In this document: positions 47,120 to 57,334 of the stretch, in pieces
How positions within the stretch are numbered: position 1 is the first letter of the stretch
Layout of the letters: each line of letters begins with the position of its first letter
Assembly (NCBI GenBank): GCA_963971575.1
Contig: OZ020620.1
Span: forward strand, 38,083,992-38,147,991
Direction: 5' to 3'
DNA length: 64,000 nt
Origin: Liopterus haemorrhoidalis
Lineage: Eukaryota; Arthropoda; Insecta; Coleoptera; Dytiscidae
Position numbers and translations under genes: made by a program
Notes under the pieces: model-generated
Databases searched by the model: none
What the model saw: the letters and a program-made list of their open reading frames with translations, nothing else
Told to the model about the DNA's origin: nothing

Positions 47120-47648
47120 TAGTCGGATTGCTGATAAGTGACTGTTACATGTATGTATCAAGTAGTGTCTTCATATAATAATCTAGTTACCATTTTTCAG
47201 CGATTTTAAAAATGTGTTTTGTTATTTGTTTTAATTGTCAGTGTCTGGTAATAAATATTAATTAAAATATGGCTTGCGGCCAATTATTATATTCATAAAC
47301 TTTAATTTTAAATCTGCTGGAATAAACAACAAATTATAATCCAAAATTTACGTATGAGTATACATTTTTCCTTATTTATAATTATTACCTTAAAATTAAT
47401 TTTGTTTGTTTGAGCACTGCTGTAAATTTATTTTCGCCCTCTAATTAATAAAGATATCTACGAATCATGCTGTTTCTTTCTAATGATTTGTTTTTTATTA
47501 TAATAATTTTGAAGGTTAGTTGTCAACTTGAGTCACTATACGTTACTATGGGTATGCAAATAATTATAATGATATAGACAGAGAAAGCATATAGTATTGA
47601 ATATCGATACTTGTAGCAAAGAACAGTCACTTGTCAGCAATCCGACTA
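47120..47648. mobile_element. TA-flanked MITE, TIR TAGTCGGATTGCTGA
   Basis: TAGTCGGATTGCTGATAAGT and the inverse ACTTGTCAGCAATCCGACTA, TA on both sides (47118-47119 and 47649-47650). 529 bp, non-coding. Inserted into Fam-A copy 7. Confidence 0.87.
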
Positions 47649-47883
47649 TAGCTAAAAAAAGACTGGGGAAAATATAGTCAAATATATGTGCAACGAAAAA
47701 ATAAATATTTTTAGTAAATTTTGAGTGGGGTATCAAATAGAACCTTTTAATCCGTGGATAAACCAGCTAAATTTTATTTTTGATAAATCATTTTTGGGTT
47801 TTTCGCCAAAAATGTGTAAAAATTTTTTGTCCCCCACCCTAATTTACAGAAGGGTTGTCTGAAAAATATAATCAATATATATA

Positions 47884-48723
47884 TCAGGTCGTCAAGGATG
47901 AAATTTGTTGTTAATAATATTGCCAACTTTAACAGCTTTTTATTTGACATTGGCTTAATATTTTACCATTCGGTTTTTTTTTTTTTTTTTAAGGAAAGTT
48001 ACACATCTTCTGTTTAAAGAAATCATTGTATGCTCTAAAAAATATCAAAAACTTTTTTTACAAATTAATTTTGTTGAAAATGGAACGATCGGAAATTCGC
48101 ATTATTAGAAAGTATGAGTTCTTATGTGGAACTACGGCATCGCAGACCGCGCGAAACGTTAATAGAGTATTTGGCTCTAGTGTTACTACGCAGCAGGCAA
48201 TATCAAATTAGTTCGCTAAATTTCGTAAAGGTAAGTTAAAGACCAAACAAACAAAAAAAAACCTGGCTCATCGATCACATCAGAAATATACTGCAACCAA
48301 CTGGACGAAATGTTGCAAAAACTTAAAGAAAAACAGCCTAGATTGGTCAGCAAATCGACTCCTATCTTATTGCATGATAACGCTAGACCACACACTGCAC
48401 AAATGACTGTGCCAAAACTACAGGAATTGGATTTGCAACTTATTCATTATCATCCATACTCACTTGACCTAGCTACCACTGACTACTACTTCTTCCGCAA
48501 TTTGAACAACTTTTTAATAGGAAAACAGTTTAATTCCGACAATGCTGAAAAATTGGCCTTCCAGGAATTCATTGACTCTCGTCCGCCAGGGTTTTTTTTT
48601 AATGGCAAAAGTGTATAGACAATATGGATGCATACTTAATGATGAATAAAATAATTCCTTATATTTGTAACATATCAACCAACTTTGACTTTTTTTCTAC
48701 AAATTTCATCCTTGACGACCTAA
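47884..48723 (+). mobile_element. mariner (DD34D) deletion derivative, complete ends
   Basis: Inverted repeats TCAGGTCGTCAAGGATGAAA and TTTCATCCTTGACGACCTAA of at least 25 bp, with TA at 47882-47883 and 48724-48725. 840 bp instead of about 1.3 kb. Inserted in Fam-A copy 7, whose sequence resumes exactly after the TA. Confidence 0.93.
48080..48618 (+). pseudogene. mariner transposase with nonsense codon and central deletion
   Basis: ATG 48080 begins MERSEIRIIRKYEFLCGTTA, then SQTARNVNRVFGSSVTTQQA and ISN, stopping at TAG 48209-48211. The next codons read FAKFRKG, so the TAG replaces the conserved tryptophan (TGG) of the WF.+FR..G linker by one base. After about 90 bp of scrambled frame, a second open stretch gives LLHDNARPHTAQMT and YHPYSLDLATTDYYFF. 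The spacing between the HDN aspartate and the final aspartate is 34 residues, the mariner DD34D signature. The first catalytic aspartate region is deleted. Confidence 0.9.
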
Positions 48724-48829
48724 TACATTGATGGGAACCGGAATGGTTCAACAAGAATTTTTGATCAGATTAGTTAGTTATTCGAAAACTATAAAATAAA
48801 ACACTGTATCTTTTCTTCACTTTTTTTTT

Positions 48830-48984
48830 TATTAATAATACTAGATGTACATTTCGACAGCTATGCTGTCATCTTCAGTAGTACAGTAAATTTAAAATTG
48901 ATTTTTTTTATGTGTTGTTATATTAATGATGACAGAGCAAGTGAGAGTGCGTGGGAGACATTTTTTATTAATATTATTAATAAC
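48830..48984 (-). mobile_element. Possible Penelope-like 3' end fragment
   Basis: ACATTTCGACAGCTATGCTG followed by TCATCTTCAG resembles the terminal 'GACGTTTCG...TCATTTTCA' segment of the Penelope-like element at 57.36 kb. No coding sequence here. Confidence 0.35.
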
Positions 48985-50038
48985 AAAAAATGATGTGAAG
49001 TGTGAATTTTCACACATTTCTGGGTTTTGCAGGTATTTAGTAACTGAACGATGATTATTTGGGATGCCAAAACAAATTTTATGTCAAAATATTTTTTTAT
49101 GAATTTTAATTCGAATGCCTAATACCATTATTTAAGTTTATAAATATATGCAGTATTTTTTTTATATAGCAAAGTTCATTAAGATTTTGAAAATTGCACC
49201 TATGGCTTCCATTGGTTGCTTACATCATAAGTCCCGCCCTTTGATTTCGTCAAACATAGAATTAAATTATAATTTCAACACTTTCCACTGGTTATTAAAT
49301 TTACGCTTTTAAAAATTAAATGCAACATTTACCAAATATAACTGGATTTTTAACAAAATAATTTAAACAAAATAAAAATGCAAAAAAAAAACAAAAAATA
49401 AAATCAACAGGATTCGAACCCTAGTTCGCAAGTTAAATTATATTATTAAGCGTACGACAAATCCAACCACACCACGAGAGCTACTGATCTGGTATGTTAC
49501 ACAACGTATTAAATAATTAACATATTTTAGTTAAAAACACTAAATGCGTTATTTTCCGAAAACATAATCTGATCAAAAATTCCTGTTGTACTATTCCGGT
49601 TCACACCAATGTGCATTACTTAGATTTTTTTCAGATTTTTAGTTTAAACCATCTGGGCTACAGGGTGTGGGACAAAAATTTTTTTGCACAATTTTGGCAA
49701 AATTCACATCAAAATAATTTATTTTGCAAAAATAAAATTTTGATCGTTAATCCACATATTAAGGGCTTTCATTTGATACCCTACTCAGAATTTAAAACAA
49801 ATATGTTTTTTTTTTCGATGAGCACATATTTGTTTATATTTTTAGAGGGATATGTTTTTTAGATGTTTTAGTATTTTTCCTATGTGCGGGTCAAAGAGTT
49901 GTATAAGCATGCCAAATTTCAACTAGGTTTAGCCGTTTGGCTACAATTTTTACCGAACAGACAGACAGACAGACAGACAGACAGACGACAAAATGACGGT
50001 ATAAAGGTTTTTTGGTCATACCTAGCAAACCCTATAAA
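48985..50038 (-). mobile_element. Fam-A copy 8
   Basis: Complete reverse copy: AAAATGATGTGAAGTGTG, the hairpin, CTGGGTTTTGCAGGTATTTA, a tRNA-like cassette (49400-49485), the core and CAGA units at 49956-49986. Terminus CATACCTAGCAAACCCTA. Confidence 0.85.
49400..49485 (-). other. tRNA-like cassette in Fam-A copy 8
   Basis: Minus-strand GGTTCGAATCC (49410-49420) is a perfect box B. The box A candidate TCGTGGTGTGG (49467-49477) matches at 9 of 11 positions. The interior is AT-rich (AATAATATAATTTAACTTG), unlike the other cassettes. Confidence 0.45.
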
Positions 50039-50073
50039 AGTGAAGAAAAGATACAGTGTTTTATTTTATAATT

Positions 50074-50866
50074 ATTACATCTTCACGTTAACATAACCTC
50101 AAAATTATTCGAAAACTATTGAATTTTTTATTTGGTTGAAAAAAGTATTATTATTTTTTTTAAATGAATTTTGTGGTATCCAGTATAGAAGAAGAAATGT
50201 CTGTTTTGCCTTGTTTTCGCAAAGCGCAGATTTTCTCTTCCAATTGTAGAAAAGTAAGTTGTGATATTTATTAACAATAAACACAATTTTCATTGAAATG
50301 TATCAGCTTTCAAGTTGCTAATAACCAAATAATCTTTACTTTCTGGATGGCTATACATTTAGGAACATAGTTCTAAATTTCCTGGTAGAAACAACTTATA
50401 ATATTTAATATTGTCAGTTCCATAATCTCGCTATGTTCACGAAGTACGTGTAATCTCGTGGTTATGTTGATTGCCTGAAGGTTATAATTGCATACCACAG
50501 TTGGACCAGCGAGCACCGGCACTGCTGTCCGAGCCAGCCTCGTACCTTGCCTCACTACCTGGTGAATAAACTTTCAATGTGAACTCTCCTCTCCAGATAA
50601 GAGAGCGTGTGTTAAGTCGCGTTAATGTTCTCATACGATTCCCGCTTCGAGCATAAGTCATTTTAGAGTAATGTTGCCAGTTATTTGTTTGATTTGTTTT
50701 TGATATGTTACCACACAAGAGGTTTGAACTACAGACGCTGTATACTAGATAGTCTTACCAATGGAAACATCGCTACCAATAATTTTTTGAAATATTAGAA
50801 ATTCAAATAGAAAAATAAGATAAACTTTGCAGAAACAGTAAATTTATATGAAACTATTCCCAAAAA
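50074..50866. other. Unassigned; GC-richer island at 50490-50700
   Basis: The island (CCAGCGAGCACCGGCACTGC... to ...CGATTCCCGCTTCGAGC) has an AATAAA and could be an LTR or a transcript end, but I see no paired copy, TG..CA ends or primer-binding site. Confidence 0.3.
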
Positions 50867-51640
50867 ATTGATGTGAAGTGTGAATTTTCACACATTGCAG
50901 GGTTTCGCAGGTATATAATAAGTGAAGGCGGCATGCTGAATGTGTATGACAAATTTTGCTTTGTAGTAACCGCGGCAAAATGAACGATCTTTTTAAAATA
51001 ATTTGTCGTCTGTTAATCTCAGAGCTTTAAAAACAAATTTTATGTTAAAATATTTTTTTGTTAATTTTAATTCGAATACCTAATATCATTATTTAGGTTT
51101 CTAAATAAGTGCAGTATTTTTTTTATATAACAAGATTCATTAAGATTTTGAAAATTGGGCCTATGGCTTTCATTGGTTGTCTTAAATCATACGCTCCGCC
51201 CCTCTGGCTTCGTATAAATGACACAGAATGAAAATATAATTGGAAACTGGAAATTGGTTATTAAATTTACGCTCTTGAAAATTAAATTCAAAATGTGCTA
51301 AAATATAACTAGAATTTTAACAAATTAATTTAAACATAATAAATATGAAAAAAAAAAAAAACAAAAAATAAAGTGACTCCACAAGCCAGGAACGAACCTG
51401 TGTAGTGAATAACGATCCTGTGTGGTTGTCGAGCAACTGAGCCACTAGACCACCAAACGCTTATCAACTTAGTGTGTTATAAGAGTATAACATGTATGAC
51501 ATCGTCAACCAAAAAACACAAAAAATGCGTTATTTTCCGAAAACATAATCTGATCAAAAATTCCTGTTGTACTATTCTGGTTCACACCATTATACATTAC
51601 TTAGATTTTTTTCACATTTTTCAACTCTTTCTGCAAAGAT
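50867..51640 (-). mobile_element. Fam-A copy 9 (empty site for the 0.6 kb piggyBac)
   Basis: AAAAAATTGATGTGAAGTGTG and AGGGTTTCGCAGGTATATAA, very close to copy 1 (AAGGCGGCATGCTGA..TGTGTA). TTTTATGTTAAAATATTTTT (about 51037-51056) has a single TTAA where copy 1 has the insert. tRNA-like cassette at 51380-51460. Lost beyond ACTTAGATTTTTTTCACATT, so the microsatellite end is absent. Confidence 0.82.
51380..51460 (-). other. tRNA-like cassette in Fam-A copy 9
   Basis: Minus-strand TGGTCTAGTGG (51442-51452) is a perfect box A. GGTTCGTTCCT (51388-51398) is an 8-9 of 11 box B. The 43-bp spacing is longer than in copies 2 and 4. TGGTGGTCTAGTGG resembles Glu/Gly-type tRNA D-arms, but no specific identity is claimed. 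Confidence 0.5.
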
Positions 51641-51684
51641 TATCTCCTTTTTCCATTTGAAACTGGCATCTATTTGACTTTTAA

Positions 51685-51901
51685 CACGTTCGCGGACAGT
51701 ACGGCTATAGCCGTCCTACTACTTTAATTCAAATATACAAATGACGGCTGTGGCAGGTTTTAATTCCATTTAAGTATATGAAAACTAGTATAAACTGTCC
51801 TATCAGGAACATACCAAACACAGTAAATGTCCTATTATAAACAAAAATCTAAAAAAGTGACATTTTACAAATCTCATTGTACAAAACTGTCCGCGAACGT
51901 G
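51685..51901. mobile_element. 217-bp TTAA MITE (piggyBac-type)
   Basis: CACGTTCGCGGACAG and CTGTCCGCGAACGTG are perfect inverted ends, flanked by TTAA at 51681-51684 and 51902-51905. An additional internal palindrome ACGGCTATAGCCGT lies at 51700-51713. Non-coding. Confidence 0.88.
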
Positions 51902-51939
51902 TTAATAGCGGCGATGTCACCATTGTTCATCGTCTAGTA

Positions 51940-52882
51940 CAGTGTTCTTCAACCCGTGATCGCGATCCGGTGCCAGTCCGCAGAAAATTCCTACCGGTCC
52001 GCGAAAAATTTCGTCCGAATCATGTAGATGCACACTCTGTTCACGAGTATATAGCACATTATTTTAGTCGACGCCGAAACTAACTTTTGTTCGAACCATG
52101 ATTTATTTAATATTTACTAGCCCCAATACAACGCTTCGACTATTTTTCATATTTCTTTAGATCGTGTTCCCAGATTTTGCCGTGCATTTCAGTGCTGGCA
52201 AAACTTGCTTAGATGGCGGACATATTCAGTCTGCCCAATGAAGTTAATATATCTCTGCAGAGGTCATATACAAATATTTGTATTTTAAGAAATAAAATGG
52301 ATACGTTCAAAAAGAAGTTAGCTTTTTGGAATAGTCTCTTACAAGAGGAAGATATAGAAATATTTCCACTTTTGGAAGAATTTTTTTCTGCTGATGTCAA
52401 CCAGAAAGATAATTCAACATAATAAGTCAATATTTCAGAGCATTAGCTGAAAAATTTAATAATTATTACCCTGAAAATGAGGATCCACGTAAAGGTAACC
52501 TCTGGATTAATAATCCATTCTTGGAATGTGCACTTGATCCTCGTGAAATAGAAAAGCTGATTAATCTGGTGTCTGATATCAATCTGGTGTCCAGACATAA
52601 AATGTAATCATTGTCCCAATTTTGGAAATCGCAAGAAAACATCCATCTTTGAGTTATAAAGCTATCAAATTATTGGTAATTTTTTCGACATCATATTGTC
52701 ATACTTTTTCAGCCATGTCAATAATAAAAACCAAATAGAGAAATCGAAAGGATGTTAATGCAGCACTTCGTCTCCCAAAAACAACTCTGCAGCCACTTAA
52801 ATCAAATTATCTTAGCTATCAGCCGGTCCGCGATAATCCTATTTTCACCGGTCCGCAGATGCAAAAAGGTTGAAGAACACTG
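51940..52882 (+). mobile_element. Zaphod-like hAT with transposase remnant
   Basis: CAGTGTTCTTCAACC and GGTTGAAGAACACTG ends with 8-bp duplications GTCTAGTA and GTCTAGTT (51932-51939 and 52883-52890). Subterminal CCGGTCCGC(G/A) words occur at both ends. Holds three blocks of a hAT transposase. Confidence 0.92.
52207..52800 (+). pseudogene. hAT (Zaphod-like) transposase, C-terminal half relic
   Basis: The open frame 52213-52422 reads MADIFSLPNEVNISLQRSYT, then NICILRNKMDTFKKKLAFWN and SLLQEEDIEIFPLLEEFF. Further frames give ALAEKFNNYYPENEDPRKGN with LWINNPFLEC, and FEIARKHPSLSYKAIKLLVI, AMSIIKTK and RNRKDVNAALRL. These follow the order seen in ZBED5/Zaphod-type hAT proteins: the 'LNELN.SLQG....+....+K+.AF+.KL..W' helical region, '+F..YFP..........W+.NPF', and the hAT dimerisation tail 'F.T.Y.CE..FS....IKTK.RNRL....DLRLSLS'. 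The N-terminal BED finger and DDE core are gone. Several stops are present. Confidence 0.8.
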
Positions 52883-53634
52883 GTCTAGTTAATTGTTGAT
52901 AAGTTTTTTTTGCGTCAGATTTACAAAACTTGTTAACAAATGGTGTACAGAAATTACATTGACACTTTATTGTTCGACTTGTGTCACCTTAAATTATAAC
53001 AAATAAGAAAAATGATATTTTATATGCGATATTAATAATGTATCGAACAAAGGTCCTGCTTTATATACTGATATGAATTCAGTTCAAAATTGTAATTTAT
53101 GTAAGTGACCTTGTAATTTGGTAACAATGGAACACTAACACGTCCACACACTGAGTAGACATTTCGCGGTTAAGTTTTTTGGTTATGTTTTGGTCCGTTG
53201 TCGGTCCATACAGACTCGCTATCTGAACAATTACGTTAATCGAGTTGGTGTAATATTTCACTGCGAGACCAACAGATGTTGACAATGACTCGCGGTGAAA
53301 GAGGATGGAGATTATGAGTGTAAGTGAGATGGAGAGACAGAGTCAATGCCGGGAATTCAAACTATCAGGAGAACGGAGCTTGAACGAGTGTTGAGTCTGT
53401 TTTGAACCGGTTCGTGGAGACAAAAGTTCGTTCTTTCAACTGAGTAACTGTGTATCGTGTACTTTTACTGTTTTACTTAAATTACATCAAGTTTTCTCTT
53501 CTTAACGCTGTTCCCTTAAAGTTAAAAATGCAGTTTTCCAATGGTGCAGTTCTGTTATTTTGACTAACAGAAGTTGCTTGAATTTTGATTAACAAAGTTG
53601 TTGATTAAAAATGTAAACTGTCACAAATCCAAAC
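52883..53634. other. Unassigned; mixed-composition stretch 53190-53420
   Basis: 53190-53420 is GC-richer (GTCGGTCCATACAGACTCGC..., GGAGAACGGAGCTTGAACGA) and resembles an untranslated leader or LTR, but nothing diagnostic is present. Confidence 0.3.
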
Positions 53635-54496
53635 TAAAATGTACATAATCAAGGAGTAAACATTCAAATCAGGTGAATACGGATAATGAGACATTAATTC
53701 GATGTTTTTCTCCTTCAAATAATCAATTGTTTGACGTGCTGTGTAGGAGCTTGCATTGTCATGATGAAGAATGATGCGACGCCTTTGTTTGTTTTTCCTA
53801 ATTTTGTCGATGACTTCTGGCAAACAAATTCTATACCATTCAGCATTAACTGTTCTCCGATCCTCTAAAGAAATGGTTGCGACATGTCCAGTACAACCGA
53901 AAAAACAAACGATCATTTTCTTGGAAGTTCTTCGTGAACGAACAACTTTTGTGGGTTTCGGTTCATCTTGGAAGACCAGTGGATCATTGCTTAGTTTCCG
54001 GTTCATATGAATAAATTTCGTCACCTATAACTATGTTGTATACGGATTTTGCAGTACCTAGGTTGATTTTTTTAGCATTCCCTTACACCAATCAACACGA
54101 GCCTTTTTTTGAGCTTCGGTCAAATTATGCGGATTCCATCGGGAATAGATCTCTTTCACAGCCAAATGTTCATGCAAAATCGATGTATTGCAGTCTACGA
54201 TATGCCAAAAGATGCCTCTATCTCACGGTATATCACATGCCGATCATCTTTAATCATTTTGCGCACAGCATCGATGTTATTTTGAATCACAACCGATTTT
54301 GGTCGAACTTCACGAAATTAATCACTGACGGACGCACGACCACCACGAAATTCTGCAAACCATTTGTAAACAATTTTTCTGATGGTGCTTCATTACCAAA
54401 AGTTGAAGGAAGCGAATCTATGCATTGATGTTGAGTAAGGCCTCTACTAAAATCGTAAAAAATCATCCAACAAAATCCTTCATGAATAATATCCAT
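53635..54496 (-). pseudogene. mariner transposase relic with catalytic core
   Basis: Minus-strand frames in order: FYDFSRGLTQHQCIDSLPST with FGNEAPS (54450-54370), a frame-shifted DNA-binding region, and VIGDEIYSYEPETKQ holding the first aspartate of the triad (about 54030). The long frame 54024-53605 follows with FQDEPKPTKVVRSRRTSKKM, IVCFFGCTGHVATISLEDRR, LHHDNASSYTARQTIDYLKE (second aspartate) and LMSHYPYSPDLN. The third aspartate, expected about ten residues downstream in SPDLxPxDF, is lost because the element is truncated there. Frameshifts separate the N-terminal, central and long frames. Confidence 0.87.
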
Positions 54497-54667
54497 TTAT
54501 TCACAATCTTGTTTTTTTAGACACTCATTGTCAACTAACTACTCGGTCAGTTTATAAACTACCACTGATTTTACAATAACAAATGTCAAATTTTACGAAT
54601 ATAATAATGACATATTTCAATATTGCCATCTAGTGGTTGGTTGTAATAACATAAAAGGTAACCCTCG
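53635..54667 (-). mobile_element. mariner, nearly full-length but 3'-truncated (same lineage as 2 and 61 kb copies)
   Basis: The 5' inverted repeat CGAGGGTTACCTTTTATG ends at 54667 next to TA. The coding region runs on the minus strand from the HTH (GLTQHQCIDSLPSTFGNEAP) to YPYSPDLN and stops at about 53640. This is the only copy of the lineage in the window that keeps the catalytic centre region. Confidence 0.85.
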
Positions 54668-54678
54668 TAGCAAACTTA

Positions 54679-55439
54679 TACAAAAACACAGTTATATCAT
54701 GAGAGCATTTAAATACAATTAGAATTAATAAATGCACCTAAACAGACTGGGCTTGTCTTGGTCGCGACCTTGTCTGCCAAAATTATTCAGTCACACATGT
54801 TAACTGTATTCGACATAACAAATGTGTTTTTAAAAGTTGTTGTTTTAAAATCATGATATTGTATGACCATATTGTGTCTACATTACAAAGAATAAATATG
54901 TACAAAGTTATTGTGTCTCCTACGACAAAATAATCTTTTACTATTGAAGTGCAATAAAAAGGAAGTGAATTGAAAACGATGCTTTTTGAATTAGACTTGT
55001 TTTTGTTGCCCAACCGTTCGAGTTTCTTTTCTGCCTTTCATTCAACAGCTTTTCTACAGCAATTTTCTCTTCTCCCGTTTATGAGCTGTTCGAAAACTAT
55101 TTTCTGTCCCGCGCTCAACAATTCTCTGGGATTGGCTTAAGAAAATATATTAAATAACAATTTATTTATATAATAAAGAAACATATATTTTTTCTTGAAA
55201 ATATTTTGGTCTGTTATTACTGAAATTGTTTTCGGCCTATGATCTGTAAGTAAAATTTTACATTCCTTGTTTGTTGGCCAGGCAGTGAGTGTTAAAATTT
55301 TATTTATTGCTTGCTAACGACTTTTCCGTCTTTTCTATAGGGTTTGATAGGGGCCTCAAAATGCCGAGGTCGTCGTTTACACGAAAAAAAGAGCTCAATT
55401 TTTAGTGCAATTTTACTAAGAATTACCGTTAAAATTTCT
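54679..55439. other. Unassigned sequence
   Basis: No supported feature. 55330-55405 (AAAATGCCGAGGTCGTCGTT...) is possibly part of the hAT remnant that follows. Confidence 0.3.
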
Positions 55440-55650
55440 AAATTTAAATGTAAATCGAAAACCAGATTATGGTCACCAATTTTAGTGGAGTGCGCTCATT
55501 TTCAAAAGAATAAAAAATGAATTACGAATGACTATGTTACAAGAACGACTTACTAATTTGTCAATCATGTGCATAGAAAGTGATATCCTTCAAAAATTAG
55601 ACTTTGAAGACTTAAGATTTTGCACAACAGAAATCCCGGAAGAAACCATC
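55440..55650 (+). pseudogene. hAT transposase dimerisation-domain relic
   Basis: GVRSFSKE..KMNYE in one frame is followed by MTMLQERLTNLSIMCIESDI and LQKLDFEDL in the next. This corresponds to 'ERSFSKLKLIKNYLRSTM.QERL..LA+LSIE.+....+DF..++.+FA', the C-terminal hATC block of hAT proteins related to ZMYM/GTF2I-like transposases. One frameshift. The start of a splice-donor-like AACGTAAGT follows at 55658. Terminal repeats not found, so the element boundaries are unknown. Confidence 0.72.
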
Positions 55651-55984
55651 ATCATTAACGTAAGTCCAATTCTCAAAATAGTAATTACTTCACTTATATT
55701 TGATTTGTATAAAGCTAACCATAATAACCATTAAAGTCACTAAATAAAAGTACATACTGACGTTTTCATTCACATTTTTTTTTTGATTTTCTGAAACGAG
55801 ATAAGTTTTAGAAAAATGCAAATATTGTATTTTAAAATGTGTCTTCAGGTAAATTAAATGATCATTCATATCAGGCAGTTGCCTTTGTTTAATTCAAACT
55901 GATCTCCTAAAAAAGCATTTGTATATATTTTTTGTTCATCTATATTAATTTTTCACTTATTAACCTCTTTTTGTTCAATTTGTT

Positions 55985-56276
55985 TTATTAATAATTGGTT
56001 TAAAATAAACAGACTTGCCATGATTAATTCTAAAATTGGATTTTTTCTGGATATTTGACGTTTAGAGGTTAGAATTACAGCTGGTTAAAAGTTAACACAA
56101 TGTATTTGACTGGAGTTAAAATTCCAAATATAACCTACTGAATTAACCACATCGAGGTTAAAATTTTAATGCCACAGAGTTACAGAATAACAAAATATTT
56201 TAAAGCGTTGTTAAATTTTTTTAACTTTGACTTTGAGGTTAATTTTTATCTTTTTAAGATACAGAATAGACCCGAA
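55985..56276. mobile_element. Single end of a CGGGTCTATTCTGTA-type transposon
   Basis: ACAGAATAGACCCG at 56262-56276 is the same end type as at 7918. Inward sequence with repeated GTTAAAATT words matches that style. The opposite end was not found. Confidence 0.4.
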
Positions 56277-56310
56277 CTAGTTTTAAGTTCTTTACGCATC
56301 CTGGTATTAA

Positions 56311-57157
56311 TATACAGGGTGTTTGTTTGAAACGGGGCACCCCGAAAATCTCCTTTATTTGTAAAGATACAAAAAATCTTCAGAACAAAAGTTAAACTAG
56401 ACAAAAAGGCCCATCTAAAGGTTACTATAAGAATTCTGAGGCACTTCCGGTTTCACCGGAAATGATGTCAACTTTTGATCTAGCATAGGAAATCGATAAT
56501 TTTATATTTTTTTCCTAAAAGTACATTAAATTAGCTTTACAATGACACGAAAAACTCATATTTTTATGTTAACCATTTCAAAATGGCGACCATTTATTTA
56601 CAAAATAATAATCAACATAAGTTTTACAAAGAACGTAGCAAGCTTTGAAAACAATAAAAAAAGAAACAGGAAGAGTTTTTATTAAGAATGATTTCTCATG
56701 TGTGGACAATAATGGTGGTTTGATCGAACATTTGTATATTTTTTTTTGTCAAATAATTGTAAAAAGTAATAGTTTTTTTTTTCTAAATAGTCAAATAGTT
56801 TATTTTAGAGATATTTTGTTTCTTTTTTTATTGTTTTCAAAGCTTGCTACGTTCAACTTTGTAAAACTTATGTTGATTATTATTTTGTAAATAAATTTTG
56901 AAATGGTTAACATAAAAATATGATTTTTTGGTGTCATTTTAAAGCTAATTTAATGTACTTTTAGGAAAAAAATATAAAATTATCAATTCCCTATGCTAGA
57001 TCAAAAGTTGACATCATTTCCGGTGAAACCGGAAGTACTTCAGAATTCTTATAGTAACCTTTAGTTGGGCCTTTTTGTCTAGTTTAACTTTTGCTCTGAA
57101 GATTTTTTGTATCTTTACAAATATAGGAGATTTTCGGGGTGCCCCGTTTCAAACACC

Positions 57158-57164
<7 letters not shown>
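56311..57164. mobile_element. Foldback element with about 350-bp inverted arms
   Basis: Starts TATACAGGGTGTTTG and ends CAAACACCCTGTATA with arms 56311-56670 and 56818-57164. They are inverse complements over nearly their whole length (AACGGGGCACCCCGAAAATC, TTTCACCGGAAATGATGTCA, GAACGTAGCAAGCTTTGAAA). The central spacer is about 147 bp. TA flanks. Open frames through it are palindrome artefacts. A transcript would form a long dsRNA hairpin. Confidence 0.92.

Positions 57165-57190
<26 letters not shown>
57161..57190. repeat. (TA)n microsatellite
   Basis: About 15 TA units directly adjoining the foldback element, consistent with a TA-rich insertion target. Confidence 0.9.
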
Positions 57191-57192
<2 letters not shown>

Positions 57193-57334
57193 TGTATTTA
57201 GGTAGCAGCTTTTCTTTTATACAACATTTGTTAAACACTATAGCATATTCTGCGTCTATTAACTTTTTTGACACTTTTTCTAACTTACGAATTGTCTGTT
57301 TTTGTGAGGTATCACTGAGGTTATAAATAAAAAA

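Larger units (their letters stand above)
46965..48779 (+). mobile_element. Fam-A copy 7 (old subfamily) carrying two nested transposons
   Basis: Starts TTTTTACGGGTTTGTATGTA, has a minimal TCTG run (47025-47033) and AAATTTGGCATGCTTGTACA. Interrupted by a TA MITE (47120-47648), resumes (GTCCCCCACCCTAATTTACA), interrupted by a mariner (47884-48723), resumes TTGATGGGAACCGGAATGG, and is truncated at the inverted repeat near 48788. Confidence 0.75.
48788..50073. repeat. 37-bp inverted repeat flanking 1.2 kb
   Basis: Left arm 48788-48824 (ACTATAAAATAAAACACTGT...) and right arm 50037-50073 (...ACAGTGTTTTATTTTATAAT) are complementary at 36 of 37 positions. The right arm abuts the end of Fam-A copy 8 and the left arm abuts the truncation of Fam-A copy 7. 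Confidence 0.85.

Noticed and set aside
50490..50720. LTR retrotransposon end with polyadenylation signal
   Set aside because: One AATAAA and GC-rich context only. No primer-binding site, polypurine tract or gag/pol sequence anywhere in the window.
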